DNA of 64,000 nt from the NCBI GenBank assembly GCA_964399535.1, contig CAYNRE010000023.1, forward strand, positions 1-64,000, in the 5' to 3' direction. Under the pieces are notes generated by a model. The model did not search any database, was not told where the DNA came from, and saw only the letters and a program-made list of their open reading frames with translations. Each line of letters begins with the position of its first letter. Position 1 is the first letter of the stretch. A program made the position numbers and the translations under genes. Shown in pieces: positions 1 through 8,454 of the stretch. This stretch comes from CAYNRE01 sp964399535 (lineage in GTDB: Bacteria > Planctomycetota > Planctomycetia > Pirellulales > CAYNRE01).

Positions 1-363
1 GTGAATCACCTGGTCGACGGCGAGGGTGCTCGGCAAAGGCTCTTGGACCGGGGCGTTTCCGCGAGCACACTGGCCACGTCGGAGGGGCTCTTCGATGTGA
101 GCACCGAGCTGTTGGCAACCGCGGCGACGGGCGGCGCTGGCAAGGCGATCAAGGCCGCCGGCTCGGTCACCAAGGGTGCCCGCGCGGTCGCCAACGCGGC
201 CAGCAAGCTTTACAATCTGGCCGACAACGCTCAGTTCGCGATCGACGTCGGTGCCGCGGCCAAGAATGGCGACTGGAAGCCGGTAGCGATTGGGGTTGGG
301 CTCGGCGCAGGCACCGCCCTCATCGGCGGTGTGCTTAGCCGCGGTATGCGGCCGAGGCGCTAG
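1..363 (+). CDS. C-terminal part of a probable polymorphic toxin / RHS-type protein (5' partial)
   Basis: The reading frame is open from the first base, so the gene starts outside the window. The visible 120 residues are rich in Ala and Gly and alternate helix-like stretches (LLATAATGGAGKAIKAAG, ARAVANAASKLYNLADNAQ) with a glycine-rich hydrophobic stretch near the end (VGLGAGTALIGGVL). This is the usual look of the pre-toxin linker in polymorphic and RHS toxins. It stops at a TAG at 361-363, but the same frame continues open for another 74 codons and encodes a ParB-like domain (364-588). I read the TAG as an interruption of one original gene. No repeat region or secretion signal is visible because the N-terminus is missing. 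Confidence 0.5.
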   Translation: MNHLVDGEGARQRLLDRGVSASTLATSEGLFDVSTELLATAATGGAGKAIKAAGSVTKGARAVANAASKLYNLADNAQFAIDVGAAAKNGDWKPVAIGVGLGAGTALIGGVLSRGMRPRR

Positions 364-588
364 CCGGAACTCGTTGACATTCGAACACTAGCATTTCCTG
401 AAACCCGCCAATTTGCCGATCCAGAAAAGCTGAGACGACTCGGTCACTTTGACTGGACTAAGTACAAGCCGATCGAGGTCGAAAGATTGTCAGACAGACT
501 AGAGATTATTAACGGCGTGACTCGCGTTGAAGCGGCCCTTCGTGCTGGTATAACGCACTTGCCGGCCTATGTAACGCGGAGACAATAA
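364..588 (+). pseudogene. ParB/sulfiredoxin-like C-terminal toxin domain, in frame after a TAG
   Basis: Codons 364-588 are in the same frame as the preceding ORF, have no start codon of their own, and end at TAA 586-588. The translation contains YKPIEVERL followed by LEIINGVTRVEAALRAG and ITHLPAYV. This matches the core of ParB/Srx-type domains (I-x-V ... DG-x-HR-x-x-AA-x-x-AG-x-x-x-x-P-x-x-V), a fold used as the nuclease tip of several polymorphic toxins. The first acidic/His positions read N-G-V-T-R instead of D-G-x-H-R, so activity is uncertain. Base composition is more A/T-rich than the host genes, as is common for swapped toxin tips. Family assignment is by motif only. Confidence 0.45.
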
Positions 589-605
589 CTGCCAGCAGGG
601 TTCTT

Positions 606-941
606 ATGACTTCCATTGACAAAATCTATTGCGAGCTCTTGCACTTTGGGCTCCTCGTGACTCGGATAGCTGTCTACTCTGGTAAATTAGAATGGGCGAA
701 ACGAGAAATTGATTTGCTTCACAATATTCCAACATTGATTGGCTGCGAGATTAAGCATCACCATCAGTACTTCTGGGACGTCGAGCGAGGTGTATATCTG
801 AAGTGGATTGACGACACTGGTGCGACTGAGGCAGCACATTACGTTGCTGTATACTACGCACCTCTCTGGACTGAGCTTGAACCGTTGCTCACAGCGTGGT
901 TTAAGGATTCGCGATCGGAAGGAATAGACGGAGTTCCGTAG
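606..941 (+). CDS. Small acidic protein, candidate immunity protein
   Basis: This 111-residue protein starts 17 bases after the toxin-like domain ends. It is acidic, cytoplasmic and rich in aromatic residues (HHHQYFWDVERGVYLKWID, YYAPLWTELEPLLTAWF), with no signal peptide or membrane segment. I do not recognise the family. Its size, position and low GC are those of an immunity gene paired with the upstream toxin tip. A weak AGGG precedes the ATG. If the TAG upstream is real, this may now be an orphan immunity gene. Confidence 0.5.
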   Translation: MTSIDKIYCELLHFGLLVTRIAVYSGKLEWAKREIDLLHNIPTLIGCEIKHHHQYFWDVERGVYLKWIDDTGATEAAHYVAVYYAPLWTELEPLLTAWFKDSRSEGIDGVP

Positions 942-951
942 AGAAGATCGC

Positions 952-1002
952 GGGTGGCCCCGACACACGAAGTGCGTCGGGGTTGCGAAGCAACAAGAGG
1001 GC
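952..1002 (+). repeat. REP-like double hairpin, copy 1
   Basis: This 51-bp unit recurs at 1207-1257 with only two differences. It contains two adjacent inverted repeats: CCCCGAC...GTCGGGG around a GAAGT centre, and GTTGC-GAA-GCAAC. The structure and intergenic placement resemble REP/RAYT-type dispersed palindromes. Confidence 0.65.
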
Positions 1003-1107
1003 ATGGGACGGGTGTCATGGGCGCTGCTTGTTGCGGACAGTGGGGCCTTGTAATTTGGTCGCGCGGGTGCCACTGCTGGCTTGTCCAGCAGTGCTCTGCT
1101 CGGGGGG

Positions 1108-1160
1108 GAATAAACGGGAGGAATAAACGGGGACAGGGGGGAATAAACGGGAATAAACGG
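1108..1160 (+). repeat. Short tandem repeats of GAATAAACGG
   Basis: Four copies of GAATAAACGG begin at 1108, 1121, 1141 and 1151. Copies 2 and 4 are followed by GGACAGG. A TTTATTG at 1172-1178 lies in inverse orientation to the AATAAA cores. The block sits between the two 51-bp double hairpins, so the whole 952-1257 stretch looks like a composite REP-like island. Confidence 0.6.
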
Positions 1161-1206
1161 GGACAGGTCCATTTATTGACGGGGCAGAACTCCTCTGTGT
1201 TGCGCA

Positions 1207-1257
1207 GGGTGGCCCCGACGCACGAAGTGGGTCGGGGTTGCGAAGCAACAAGAGGGC
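1207..1257 (+). repeat. REP-like double hairpin, copy 2
   Basis: This is the second copy of the unit at 952-1002, in direct orientation 255 bp downstream. The stems are conserved although two positions near the first loop differ. Confidence 0.65.
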
Positions 1258-1294
1258 CTTGGGATGGATGGCATGGGCACTGCCTGTCCCGCAG

Positions 1295-1312
1295 GTCAGG
1301 CTTTAGCCTGAC
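1295..1312. repeat. Perfect hairpin GTCAGGC-TTTA-GCCTGAC
   Basis: A 7-bp perfect stem with a 4-base loop lies between the REP-like island and a gene fragment. It has no T-tract, so it is not a typical terminator. Confidence 0.45.
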
Positions 1313-1323
1313 GGTCGTTCGAC

Positions 1324-1545
1324 GTGATGCTCGGCCTGCCGACCGAAGAAAATCCCCAAGGCTACCCGGGCGGCAGCACGGACTACGTGCTCACCTTCAG
1401 CGGCTCGTCCGATGTCAGCGACTTCAGCGACTACGAGCTGAAACGCGAGACCGAGTCGCAGGGCGAGCCAGTGGCGGGCAACCCGGCTCGGGGCGCTGCG
1501 ACCAACTGCTACGGCAAGCTGAGCGCCACCAAGTGGCCCTTCTGA
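1324..1545 (+). pseudogene. Short ORF, possible 3' remnant of an unknown gene
   Basis: This 73-codon frame (MMLGLPTEENPQGYPGG...) has no visible ribosome binding site. Its 3' end overlaps the end of the convergent PQQ dehydrogenase gene by 37 bp. The polar composition (STDYVLTFSGSSDVSDF) is protein-like, but I recognise no family. Because it directly follows repeats, it may be the tail of a gene truncated by rearrangement. It could also be a chance ORF. Confidence 0.2.
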
Positions 1546-3452
1546 GTGGCAAGCACAATGTACTGCTTGCCATCGACCTGGTAGGTCATCGGCGTACCGC
1601 TCGGCGGAGCGGGAATCTCGATTTCGGCCACGACTTTGCCCGTGGCCTTGTCGTAGGCTCGAATCAGGCTCATGGCCCCCTCGGAACGGGCTCCGCGACC
1701 ACCCCCGCCTTGGCCCACGAAGAGCAAGGTTTTAGTTAGCAGCGGGCCACCGCCGCCGCTGCCCAAGGGGCCCACGTCGAAACCGACGATTTCGCTCACC
1801 CGGTCGCGGCGGCCGTCGCCATGGGGAATCATCCAGGCGTGCTCACCGGTATTCAGGTTAATGGCCGTGATGCGGCCATAGGGTGGTTTGAACAGCGGCA
1901 GGCCCTTGGGGCCGTTGGGGCCGCCGGCGAAGGGGTCTCCCTGGCGAACGTAGTTCATGTTGGCCCGTTTCGAGCTGGGTTTCCCTAGCTTGACCACGAT
2001 GGGCGAGGAGACCGAGGGAATGTAGAGATAGCCGGTTTCGGGGTCGAAGGCTGCGCCCCACCAGTTGGCGCCGCCGGCCCAACCCGGCAAGTTGACCGTT
2101 CCCCGCTCGGTGGGGGGCGTGAACAGCGGCCCATGGTCGTATTCGTTCAGAATCTTTTTGGCCGCTTCGCGCAACTCGGGCGTGAAGTCGATCAGGTTCT
2201 CTTCGGTCGAGCCCTGGGTTTCGTAGGGGGCCGGCTTGGTGGGAAAAGGCTGGGTGGGCGAGGAGCGCTCGCCGGGCATGGTCGACTGGGCCACGGGCCG
2301 CTCTTCGATGGGCCACACCGGTTTGCCGTCGCGGCGGTCGAACACGAAGGTGAAGCCGGTCTTGGTGATCTGGGCCACGGCCGGAATCGGCTTGCCGTCC
2401 ACATTCAGGTCGCAGAGCACGGGGGCCGCGGGCAGGTCGTAGTCCCAGAGGCCGTGATGCACGGTCTGAAAGTGCCAAACCCGCTCGCCCGTGGCGGCGT
2501 TGACACACACCAGCGACTCGGCGAACAGGTTGTCTCCCAGGCGGTGGCCGCCGTACCAGTCGTTGGTCGGGGTGCTCATCGGCAGGTACACGTAACCCAG
2601 CTGCTCGTCGACGCTCATCAGCGTCCAGACATTGGCGTTACCCGTGTATTTCCAGGATTCGTTCTCCCAAGTTTCGTTGCCGAACTCGCCCTCCTGCGGA
2701 ATGGCGTGAAACACCCAGGCTGGTTGGCCGGTGCGAACGTCGAAGGCTTGCACATCGCCGCGCGGCCCCTCTTTGTTCTGGGGCACGTCGTTGATCGAAG
2801 AGCCCACGATGACCCGGTCGCGGCAAACGACCGGCGGCGAGGTAACCGTGTAGTTGCGGGCGTGCTCGGCCAGAGGAATCGCGGTGGTCAGGTCGACCCG
2901 CCCGGCATCGCCAAAGCTACCGACCAGTTGACCAGTCTTGGCGTTGACGGCGTACAGGTAGGCATCGTGCCCGGCCAGGTAGAGCCGCTCTTCGCCATCG
3001 CCGGCCCAGTAGGCCAGGCCACGGTGCACGTAGCCCAAATTGGCGGGGCGCCCGGCCTTGTACACCTCGGGGTTAAAGGTCCAGATGGTTTCGCCGGTAC
3101 GGGCATCGATGGCAACCACCTGCGAGAGCGAAGTGCTGGTGTAGAGCCGGTCGCCGATGGCCAGCGGCGTGGCTTCGAAGGTGAAGGTGCCGAGCGAGCG
3201 ATTCTTTTTCTGCAGTTCGACGTCGGGGGTTTGCCAGCTCCAGGCAATGGCCAGCTGACCCACGTTGTCCGGGTTTATCTGGTCGAGGGTGGAATACTTG
3301 GTGCTGGCGCCGTCGCCGCCGTACCAGGGCCACTGCCCGTCGGTGGCTCCGCGGCCGACCGCCACGGGCTCGGCGGCCGCAAGCAGCGCCCCTCGGCCGG
3401 CGACAAGCAACCCCACGACCAACCCCAAGCACTTCACAACTTCGAGCCGCAT
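1509..3452 (-). CDS. PQQ-dependent dehydrogenase, quinoprotein glucose/alcohol dehydrogenase type
   Basis: The 647-residue protein has an N-terminal signal segment (VVKCLGLVVGLLVAGRGALLAA) and then an eight-bladed propeller typical of pyrroloquinoline-quinone dehydrogenases. Diagnostic stretches include WPWYGGDGASTKYSTLDQIN near the start, repeated A-x-D-x-x-T-G-E blade motifs, GLWDYDLPAAPVLCDL in the middle and WGAAFDPETGYLYIPS. It should oxidise a sugar or alcohol in the periplasm and pass electrons to the respiratory chain. It lacks the N-terminal membrane helices of Gcd and a fused cytochrome c domain, so a separate electron acceptor is needed. The substrate cannot be read from sequence. 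Confidence 0.85.
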   Translation of the reverse strand: MRLEVVKCLGLVVGLLVAGRGALLAAAEPVAVGRGATDGQWPWYGGDGASTKYSTLDQINPDNVGQLAIAWSWQTPDVELQKKNRSLGTFTFEATPLAIGDRLYTSTSLSQVVAIDARTGETIWTFNPEVYKAGRPANLGYVHRGLAYWAGDGEERLYLAGHDAYLYAVNAKTGQLVGSFGDAGRVDLTTAIPLAEHARNYTVTSPPVVCRDRVIVGSSINDVPQNKEGPRGDVQAFDVRTGQPAWVFHAIPQEGEFGNETWENESWKYTGNANVWTLMSVDEQLGYVYLPMSTPTNDWYGGHRLGDNLFAESLVCVNAATGERVWHFQTVHHGLWDYDLPAAPVLCDLNVDGKPIPAVAQITKTGFTFVFDRRDGKPVWPIEERPVAQSTMPGERSSPTQPFPTKPAPYETQGSTEENLIDFTPELREAAKKILNEYDHGPLFTPPTERGTVNLPGWAGGANWWGAAFDPETGYLYIPSVSSPIVVKLGKPSSKRANMNYVRQGDPFAGGPNGPKGLPLFKPPYGRITAINLNTGEHAWMIPHGDGRRDRVSEIVGFDVGPLGSGGGGPLLTKTLLFVGQGGGGRGARSEGAMSLIRAYDKATGKVVAEIEIPAPPSGTPMTYQVDGKQYIVLATQKGHLVALSLP

Positions 3453-3600
3453 GACACTCTCCGACTGTCGCTAGTCTGGCACTCCAGTTGCCGTTCTCGC
3501 CCCCCAGGGTAAGCCGGCAAGGGGGTTATTATGTGCCGCCGGGGGGGGCCACACAATTGGCACCCGCAGAAGCCCTCTGTGGCGGGCCGGCGGCCGCGGT

Positions 3601-4707
3601 TCAGACCGCCCCCAGAGCCCGGGCCAGGTGGTGAATGAACCGGAGATTGTCGCACTCCAGGTACTGCATCCGGCCCCCCATTCGGGAATAGCTTTTGCAA
3701 AACCGCAGGTAGTAGGCGGGATTGGTTTTGGGGGGCTCGCCCGTTGACCAATCCCAGCCACCGCCGCTTTGCAGATCGACCACGTAAATCGACAGGTCGG
3801 AGAGCACCGGTAGCCCCTCCTGCAATCTAAGGTTGTTCACGCAACTCACGCTTTTCTCGAACACCTGGGGCCCCATGATGGCCGAGCCGACCGAGAGCAC
3901 CACGCCACCGTCGAGTCGGGCTACCGAACCGCCAAAGAGTTTGAAATCGCGCTCGGCGGCGCGGCCAATCGCGGCGCCGCTAAACACCGAATGATTCGAG
4001 ATAATGTCGTAGCCGATTCCCGGATGGACGGTCATGGCCACCCCGTGGCGATAGGCCTGCGCCAGAATCGAAGCCTGTTTCCACCGATGAACGATTTCAA
4101 TTCGACCCGAAGGCCAGCCCTGATCGAGCATGGTGCGGAGCAAATCGGCCCGGGCGGCGGTCAGGCTGTGGCTGGGGTCGGCGGCGATGGCGGCGCCAAG
4201 CTCGGCCGTGGTGGGCAGTTCGACACCGTCCTCGCAGATCAGCTTGCCGAGCGATTGGCCGTAGCCCAGCCTGTCCAGGGCGCCAGCCATCAGCGCGAGG
4301 TGAATGTTGGTAGCCGTTTCGTGCCAGGTGCCAAAGGTGCCCTGGGCCACGTTCATCTCGACGCTTTCGGTCGAGGCGCCGAACCAGGCGTATTCCCAGT
4401 CGTGAATGGTACCGGCGCCGTTCGTGGCCAGGTGAGTCAGCCAATCGCCGGCCAGCAGGCGCTCAATAATTAGCGCCGCGCCGTTGCGTAGCAGGTGCGC
4501 GCCATAGATCAACATGACCGAGGCCCCGCGCCGCCGGGCCTCGCGAATTCGTTGGGCACATTCGGCGATTCGCTCGGCGTTCAGCGCACCGCAATCGAGC
4601 GGGGTCGCTTGCGGGTCGACCAGAATCTCGTCGGCCCGGGTCAGGTGGTGCCGCTGAGCGAGCGGAAACACCTTTAGTCGGGCCAGATCAATCGGTTCCA
4701 CCTTCAT
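3601..4707 (-). CDS. Deoxyhypusine-synthase-like family protein
   Basis: The protein is 368 residues, cytoplasmic, with no signal peptide. It has a Rossmann-like organisation with ASVMLIYGAHLLRNGAA, THLATNGAGTIHDWEYAWFG and VAMTVHPGIGYDIISNH. The NGAG-x-x-HD-x-E block resembles the NAD-binding region of bacterial deoxyhypusine-synthase/homospermidine-synthase-like proteins, a family that in bacteria without eIF5A has no settled role. An AAGGA lies about 8 bases before the ATG. It stands alone on the minus strand, divergent from the DUF1549 gene. I am moderately sure of the family and do not assign a reaction. Confidence 0.6.
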   Translation of the reverse strand: MKVEPIDLARLKVFPLAQRHHLTRADEILVDPQATPLDCGALNAERIAECAQRIREARRRGASVMLIYGAHLLRNGAALIIERLLAGDWLTHLATNGAGTIHDWEYAWFGASTESVEMNVAQGTFGTWHETATNIHLALMAGALDRLGYGQSLGKLICEDGVELPTTAELGAAIAADPSHSLTAARADLLRTMLDQGWPSGRIEIVHRWKQASILAQAYRHGVAMTVHPGIGYDIISNHSVFSGAAIGRAAERDFKLFGGSVARLDGGVVLSVGSAIMGPQVFEKSVSCVNNLRLQEGLPVLSDLSIYVVDLQSGGGWDWSTGEPPKTNPAYYLRFCKSYSRMGGRMQYLECDNLRFIHHLARALGAV

Positions 4708-5100
4708 GGAGCAATCCTTGGTTCCCCAGTGAGCCCGCCGGCCACCCTTGCGGCGAGCCGCGACCGCGACCGCCCGGGGCCGATTCCGGCTCGCACCGTA
4801 GCGGCCAGCACCGCCACGGGGCTCGGGAGCGTATCTCGGCGCAGTTCGCGCGGCGACATCATATCAGGTTTTCGCCCTTCGACTGGCTCGGCGCACGCCG
4901 CGCGCCGGCCGCGCGCCCAAGCAGACAGAAGCGACGCGAACGGGTTCGACCAGTTGGTGCGCCACCCCTGGGCCAGCACCCCACGCCAGGTCGCCCCCAG
5001 GCGGCGGGGCAGGTACAATGCAGCCTGCAAAACGAATCCACCGCCAGGACGAACGAAGCGACCGTTTTCCACATCGGCTAGCTGCCGAGGATCGCTCGGA
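4708..5100. other. Divergent intergenic region, possible promoter
   Basis: The frame of the downstream gene is open through this region, but the signal peptide begins at the ATG at 5101. I therefore treat these 393 bp as non-coding. A TACAAT at 5014-5019 could be a -10 element for the DUF1549 gene. No good -35 box accompanies it. Confidence 0.35.
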
Positions 5101-8100
5101 ATGAAGCATCGACACGCCACAGCGTTCTGGCCGCTTGGGCCAGGCAACGGGCCCCGCGAGGCGCGCCCTGGGCCCAACGTTTCAGGCTGCCCGGCCGGCA
5201 CTTGGGGCCGTAGCTCTCGGGCAGTCGCCGGCCTGGTCGGCGCCTTGCTCTGGGGTGCCATTGGCCTGTTGGCAGCCGGGCCGGCCTGGGGCGATGGCGC
5301 GGCGGCGGGGCCCTCGTTCAACCGCGACATTCGGCCGTTGTTGGCCGACCGGTGTTTCGCTTGCCACGGGCCCGATGCCCAGGCTCGGCAGGCCGAGCTC
5401 AGGCTCGACCAGCCCGGGGCGGCGATCGAACAGGGGGCAATCGTCGCTGGCGACGCGGCCGCGAGCCCGCTGGTGGAACGAATCGAGTCGAGCGATCCCG
5501 AGCTGGTGATGCCGCCACCGTCGACGAACAAGCCGCTCACCGAGGAGCAGCGCAAGCTGCTGCGCGATTGGATTTCGGCCGGCGCCCCCTACGAGCAGCA
5601 CTGGTCGCTGCGTTCCGTGCCGGCCGAGGTCGCGGTTCCGGCGGTCGATGACCCCGCCGGCTGGATTCGCAGCCCACTGGACGCGCTGGTGCTGACCGAG
5701 CTAAATCGCCGCCAGCTTCGCCCCGCGCGTGAAGCCGAGCGAGCCATTTGGCTAAGAAGGGTGAGCTTCGATCTGACCGGGCTGCCGCCAACGCTGGGCG
5801 AATTGGACGAATTTCTGGCCGACGCGAGCCCCCTGGCCTACGAACGCCAGGTTGAGCGTCTGTTGGCATCGCCCGCCTATGGCGAACGGATGGCGGGGGC
5901 CTGGCTCGACGTAGCCCGTTACGCCGACACGTTTGGCTACCAGGCCGATCGCAAGATGCATGTTTGGCCTTGGCGCGACTGGGTGATTCGCGCGTTCAAT
6001 CAAAACCTGCCCTATCGCGACTTTCTGGTCTGGCAAACGGCCGGCGACCTGTTGCCCGAACCTACCCAAGACCAGCGCTTGGCCACGGCCTTTAATCGCC
6101 TTCATCGGCAGACCAACGAGGGGGGAAGCATCGAGGCCGAGTTTCGCCAGGCCTATATCGCCGATCGCGTGGTCACCAACGGCATGGCCTGGTTGGGGCT
6201 CACGCTCGACTGTGCCCGCTGCCACGATCACAAGTTCGACCCGATCACACAGCGCGACTTCTACCGGCTGGCGGCCTTTTTTGCCAACATCGACGAGCAC
6301 GGGCTGTACTCGCACTTCACGGAAACCGCGCCCACGCCCGCCCTGCCGCTCTACGCAGCGGGGCAGGAAGCTCAGCACCGCCAGCTCCGGCAGCAAATCG
6401 CCGAGCAGCAAACCCTGGTTGCGCAGGCGCTCGAGGCCGCTCTGGCCCGGGTCGCCGATCAACCGGCTCCCGCCCAGGAGCCCCTCGCCGCCGATGCTCA
6501 GTTCTCATTCGACGACCTCGCCGCGTCGGGCGACTACGGCCCCGTGCCAGGCTTGTCTGGCCAGGCCGCCGGGTTCGGCGGCGACGACGCGCTGACCTTG
6601 GGCGAGGCGGGGGCCTTTAACCGGACCACCCCGTTCAGTTTCGCGCTCTGGGTCAAACCTGGGTCGATGCGACCACGCGAAATCGTTCTGCACCGCGCGG
6701 TGGCCGCCGAAGACGCCGCCTTCCGCGGTTATCAACTGGTGCTCGACAACGGGCGGCCGGCGTTCTCGCTGATTCACTTCTGGCCGGGCAACGCCCTCAG
6801 GGTGGCGGCTCGGGAGGTTTTGCCGCCGCAGCGCTGGTCGCATCTGGCGGTGACTTACGACGGGAGCAGCCGCGCCGAGGGAGTAACCCTGTTCATCGAT
6901 GGGCACCCGGCCGACCACGAGGTGCTGAGCGATGGCCTGACCCGAGACATTACCTACGACTCGGCACGCGGTGATTCGGGCAGCCCCAAGCTGTCGCTCG
7001 GGGCGCGGTTTCGCGACGTGGGTTTTCGAGGCGGCGCGGTCGACGAGCTCCTGGTCTTCCATCGCCAGCTTGCCCCCTGCGAAGTGGCGCGGCTGGTTGC
7101 CGACCAGGCCGCGGCCGCGAGCACGTTGGCGGCGGCCGAACCCACGGCACAAGACTCGGCGGCCGGCGGAAGCGAGCCGGCTCCCGCAACGGCCGAAGCA
7201 GAAATCGCGTCGGCCAACTCTGCTTCGTCCCCATCGGTTTCACCTAACACCGCGGCCACCGATCGCGAGCTGTGGCTCGCCCACTTGCGCCTGCACGACG
7301 CCGAGTACCTGGCCGCGCGCGACCGGCTGCAAGAACTGCGAGAACAGGAGAATGCGCTGATCTCGGCGGTGCCTCAGATCATGGTGATGGAGGAATTAGC
7401 ACAGCCGCGCCCCACCCATGTGCTGCGCCGGGGAGCCTACGACGCCCCGGGCGAAGCAGTTTCGCCGGGAACGCCCGAGAGCTTGCCGCCACTCGACCCG
7501 AGCCTGCCCCCCAACCGGCTGGCGCTGGCCCACTGGCTGGTCGACGATGCCAACCCGCTGGTCAGCCGCGTGGCGGTGAATCGGTTTTGGCAATTGTTTT
7601 TTGGCCGAGGGCTGGTGGCAACCGCCGGCGATTTCGGTAGCCAAGGGCAGCCCCCGACACATCCCGAACTGCTCGACTGGCTCGCCCGGCGGTTTATGCA
7701 GAGCGGCTGGGACGTGAAGCGGTTGGCGAGCGAAATCGTGCTATCGGCCACGTACCGGCAGTCGAGCACTCCCGCCGATCCGGAGTTTTACCTGCGCGAT
7801 CCCGACAATCTCTGGCTGGCTCGTGGTCCGCGCCACCGGCTCGACGCGGAGCAAATTCGCGACAACGCGTTGGCGGTTAGCGGACTGTTGAGCCCGACGC
7901 TGGGCGGCCCGAGCGTGTTTCCCTACCAGCCCGAGGGGCTTTGGGAAGAGGCGGGCACGGGGCAAACGTATACCCCGTCCGAGGGCGAGGGGTTGTACCG
8001 GCGCAGCCTGTACACCTTTTGGCGTCGCACCGCGCCGCCACCGACCATGCTGGCGTTCGACGCCCCCACGCGCGAGGTCTGCGTGGCGGCCCGGGAGCGA

Positions 8101-8454
8101 ACCGCCACGCCGCTACAAGCGCTGGCGCTACTGAACGATCCGCAATTAATCGAAGCGGCCCGAGTGCTCGCCGCGCGGCTGCTGGCCGCCGAGCCGAGCG
8201 ATGGCTCGTCGCCAACGCGTACGGCCTTTCGGCTGCTCACCAGCCGCCCTCCGAGCCAGGCCGAGCAAGCCGTGCTCGACCGCTTGTTCGCCGAGCAGCT
8301 CGCGCAGTTCGAAGCGGCGCCCGAACAGGCCCAGGCCTTGCTTACGGTTGGCCAGTGGCCCGCCGCTGAAGGGGTCGACCCGGTCCGCCAGGCCGCGCTC
8401 TGCGTGGCGATTCAGGCCCTTCTCAGCCATGACCTATGCGTAACCAAACGATGA
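5101..8454 (+). CDS. Planctomycete-type cytochrome with DUF1549, LamG and DUF1553 domains
   Basis: From the ATG at 5101 the protein has 1,117 residues. A signal helix (VAGLVGALLWGAIGLLAAG) is followed by a PSD1-type cytochrome c domain with one haem motif CFACH, then DUF1549 (SPLDALVLTELNRRQLRPA ... RVSFDLTGLPPT) and a second motif CARCH within GLTLDCARCHDHKFDPITQ. A concanavalin-like LamG domain (FSFALWVKP ... WSHLAVTYDGS) is inserted before the C-terminal DUF1553 (NRLALAHWLVDDANPLVSRVAVNRFW). These proteins are abundant in planctomycetes, are exported, and are always next to a DUF1501 protein, as here. Their role is not established. They are thought to act in periplasmic redox or polysaccharide degradation. 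The stop overlaps the next start. Confidence 0.88.
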   Translation: MKHRHATAFWPLGPGNGPREARPGPNVSGCPAGTWGRSSRAVAGLVGALLWGAIGLLAAGPAWGDGAAAGPSFNRDIRPLLADRCFACHGPDAQARQAELRLDQPGAAIEQGAIVAGDAAASPLVERIESSDPELVMPPPSTNKPLTEEQRKLLRDWISAGAPYEQHWSLRSVPAEVAVPAVDDPAGWIRSPLDALVLTELNRRQLRPAREAERAIWLRRVSFDLTGLPPTLGELDEFLADASPLAYERQVERLLASPAYGERMAGAWLDVARYADTFGYQADRKMHVWPWRDWVIRAFNQNLPYRDFLVWQTAGDLLPEPTQDQRLATAFNRLHRQTNEGGSIEAEFRQAYIADRVVTNGMAWLGLTLDCARCHDHKFDPITQRDFYRLAAFFANIDEHGLYSHFTETAPTPALPLYAAGQEAQHRQLRQQIAEQQTLVAQALEAALARVADQPAPAQEPLAADAQFSFDDLAASGDYGPVPGLSGQAAGFGGDDALTLGEAGAFNRTTPFSFALWVKPGSMRPREIVLHRAVAAEDAAFRGYQLVLDNGRPAFSLIHFWPGNALRVAAREVLPPQRWSHLAVTYDGSSRAEGVTLFIDGHPADHEVLSDGLTRDITYDSARGDSGSPKLSLGARFRDVGFRGGAVDELLVFHRQLAPCEVARLVADQAAAASTLAAAEPTAQDSAAGGSEPAPATAEAEIASANSASSPSVSPNTAATDRELWLAHLRLHDAEYLAARDRLQELREQENALISAVPQIMVMEELAQPRPTHVLRRGAYDAPGEAVSPGTPESLPPLDPSLPPNRLALAHWLVDDANPLVSRVAVNRFWQLFFGRGLVATAGDFGSQGQPPTHPELLDWLARRFMQSGWDVKRLASEIVLSATYRQSSTPADPEFYLRDPDNLWLARGPRHRLDAEQIRDNALAVSGLLSPTLGGPSVFPYQPEGLWEEAGTGQTYTPSEGEGLYRRSLYTFWRRTAPPPTMLAFDAPTREVCVAARERTATPLQALALLNDPQLIEAARVLAARLLAAEPSDGSSPTRTAFRLLTSRPPSQAEQAVLDRLFAEQLAQFEAAPEQAQALLTVGQWPAAEGVDPVRQAALCVAIQALLSHDLCVTKR

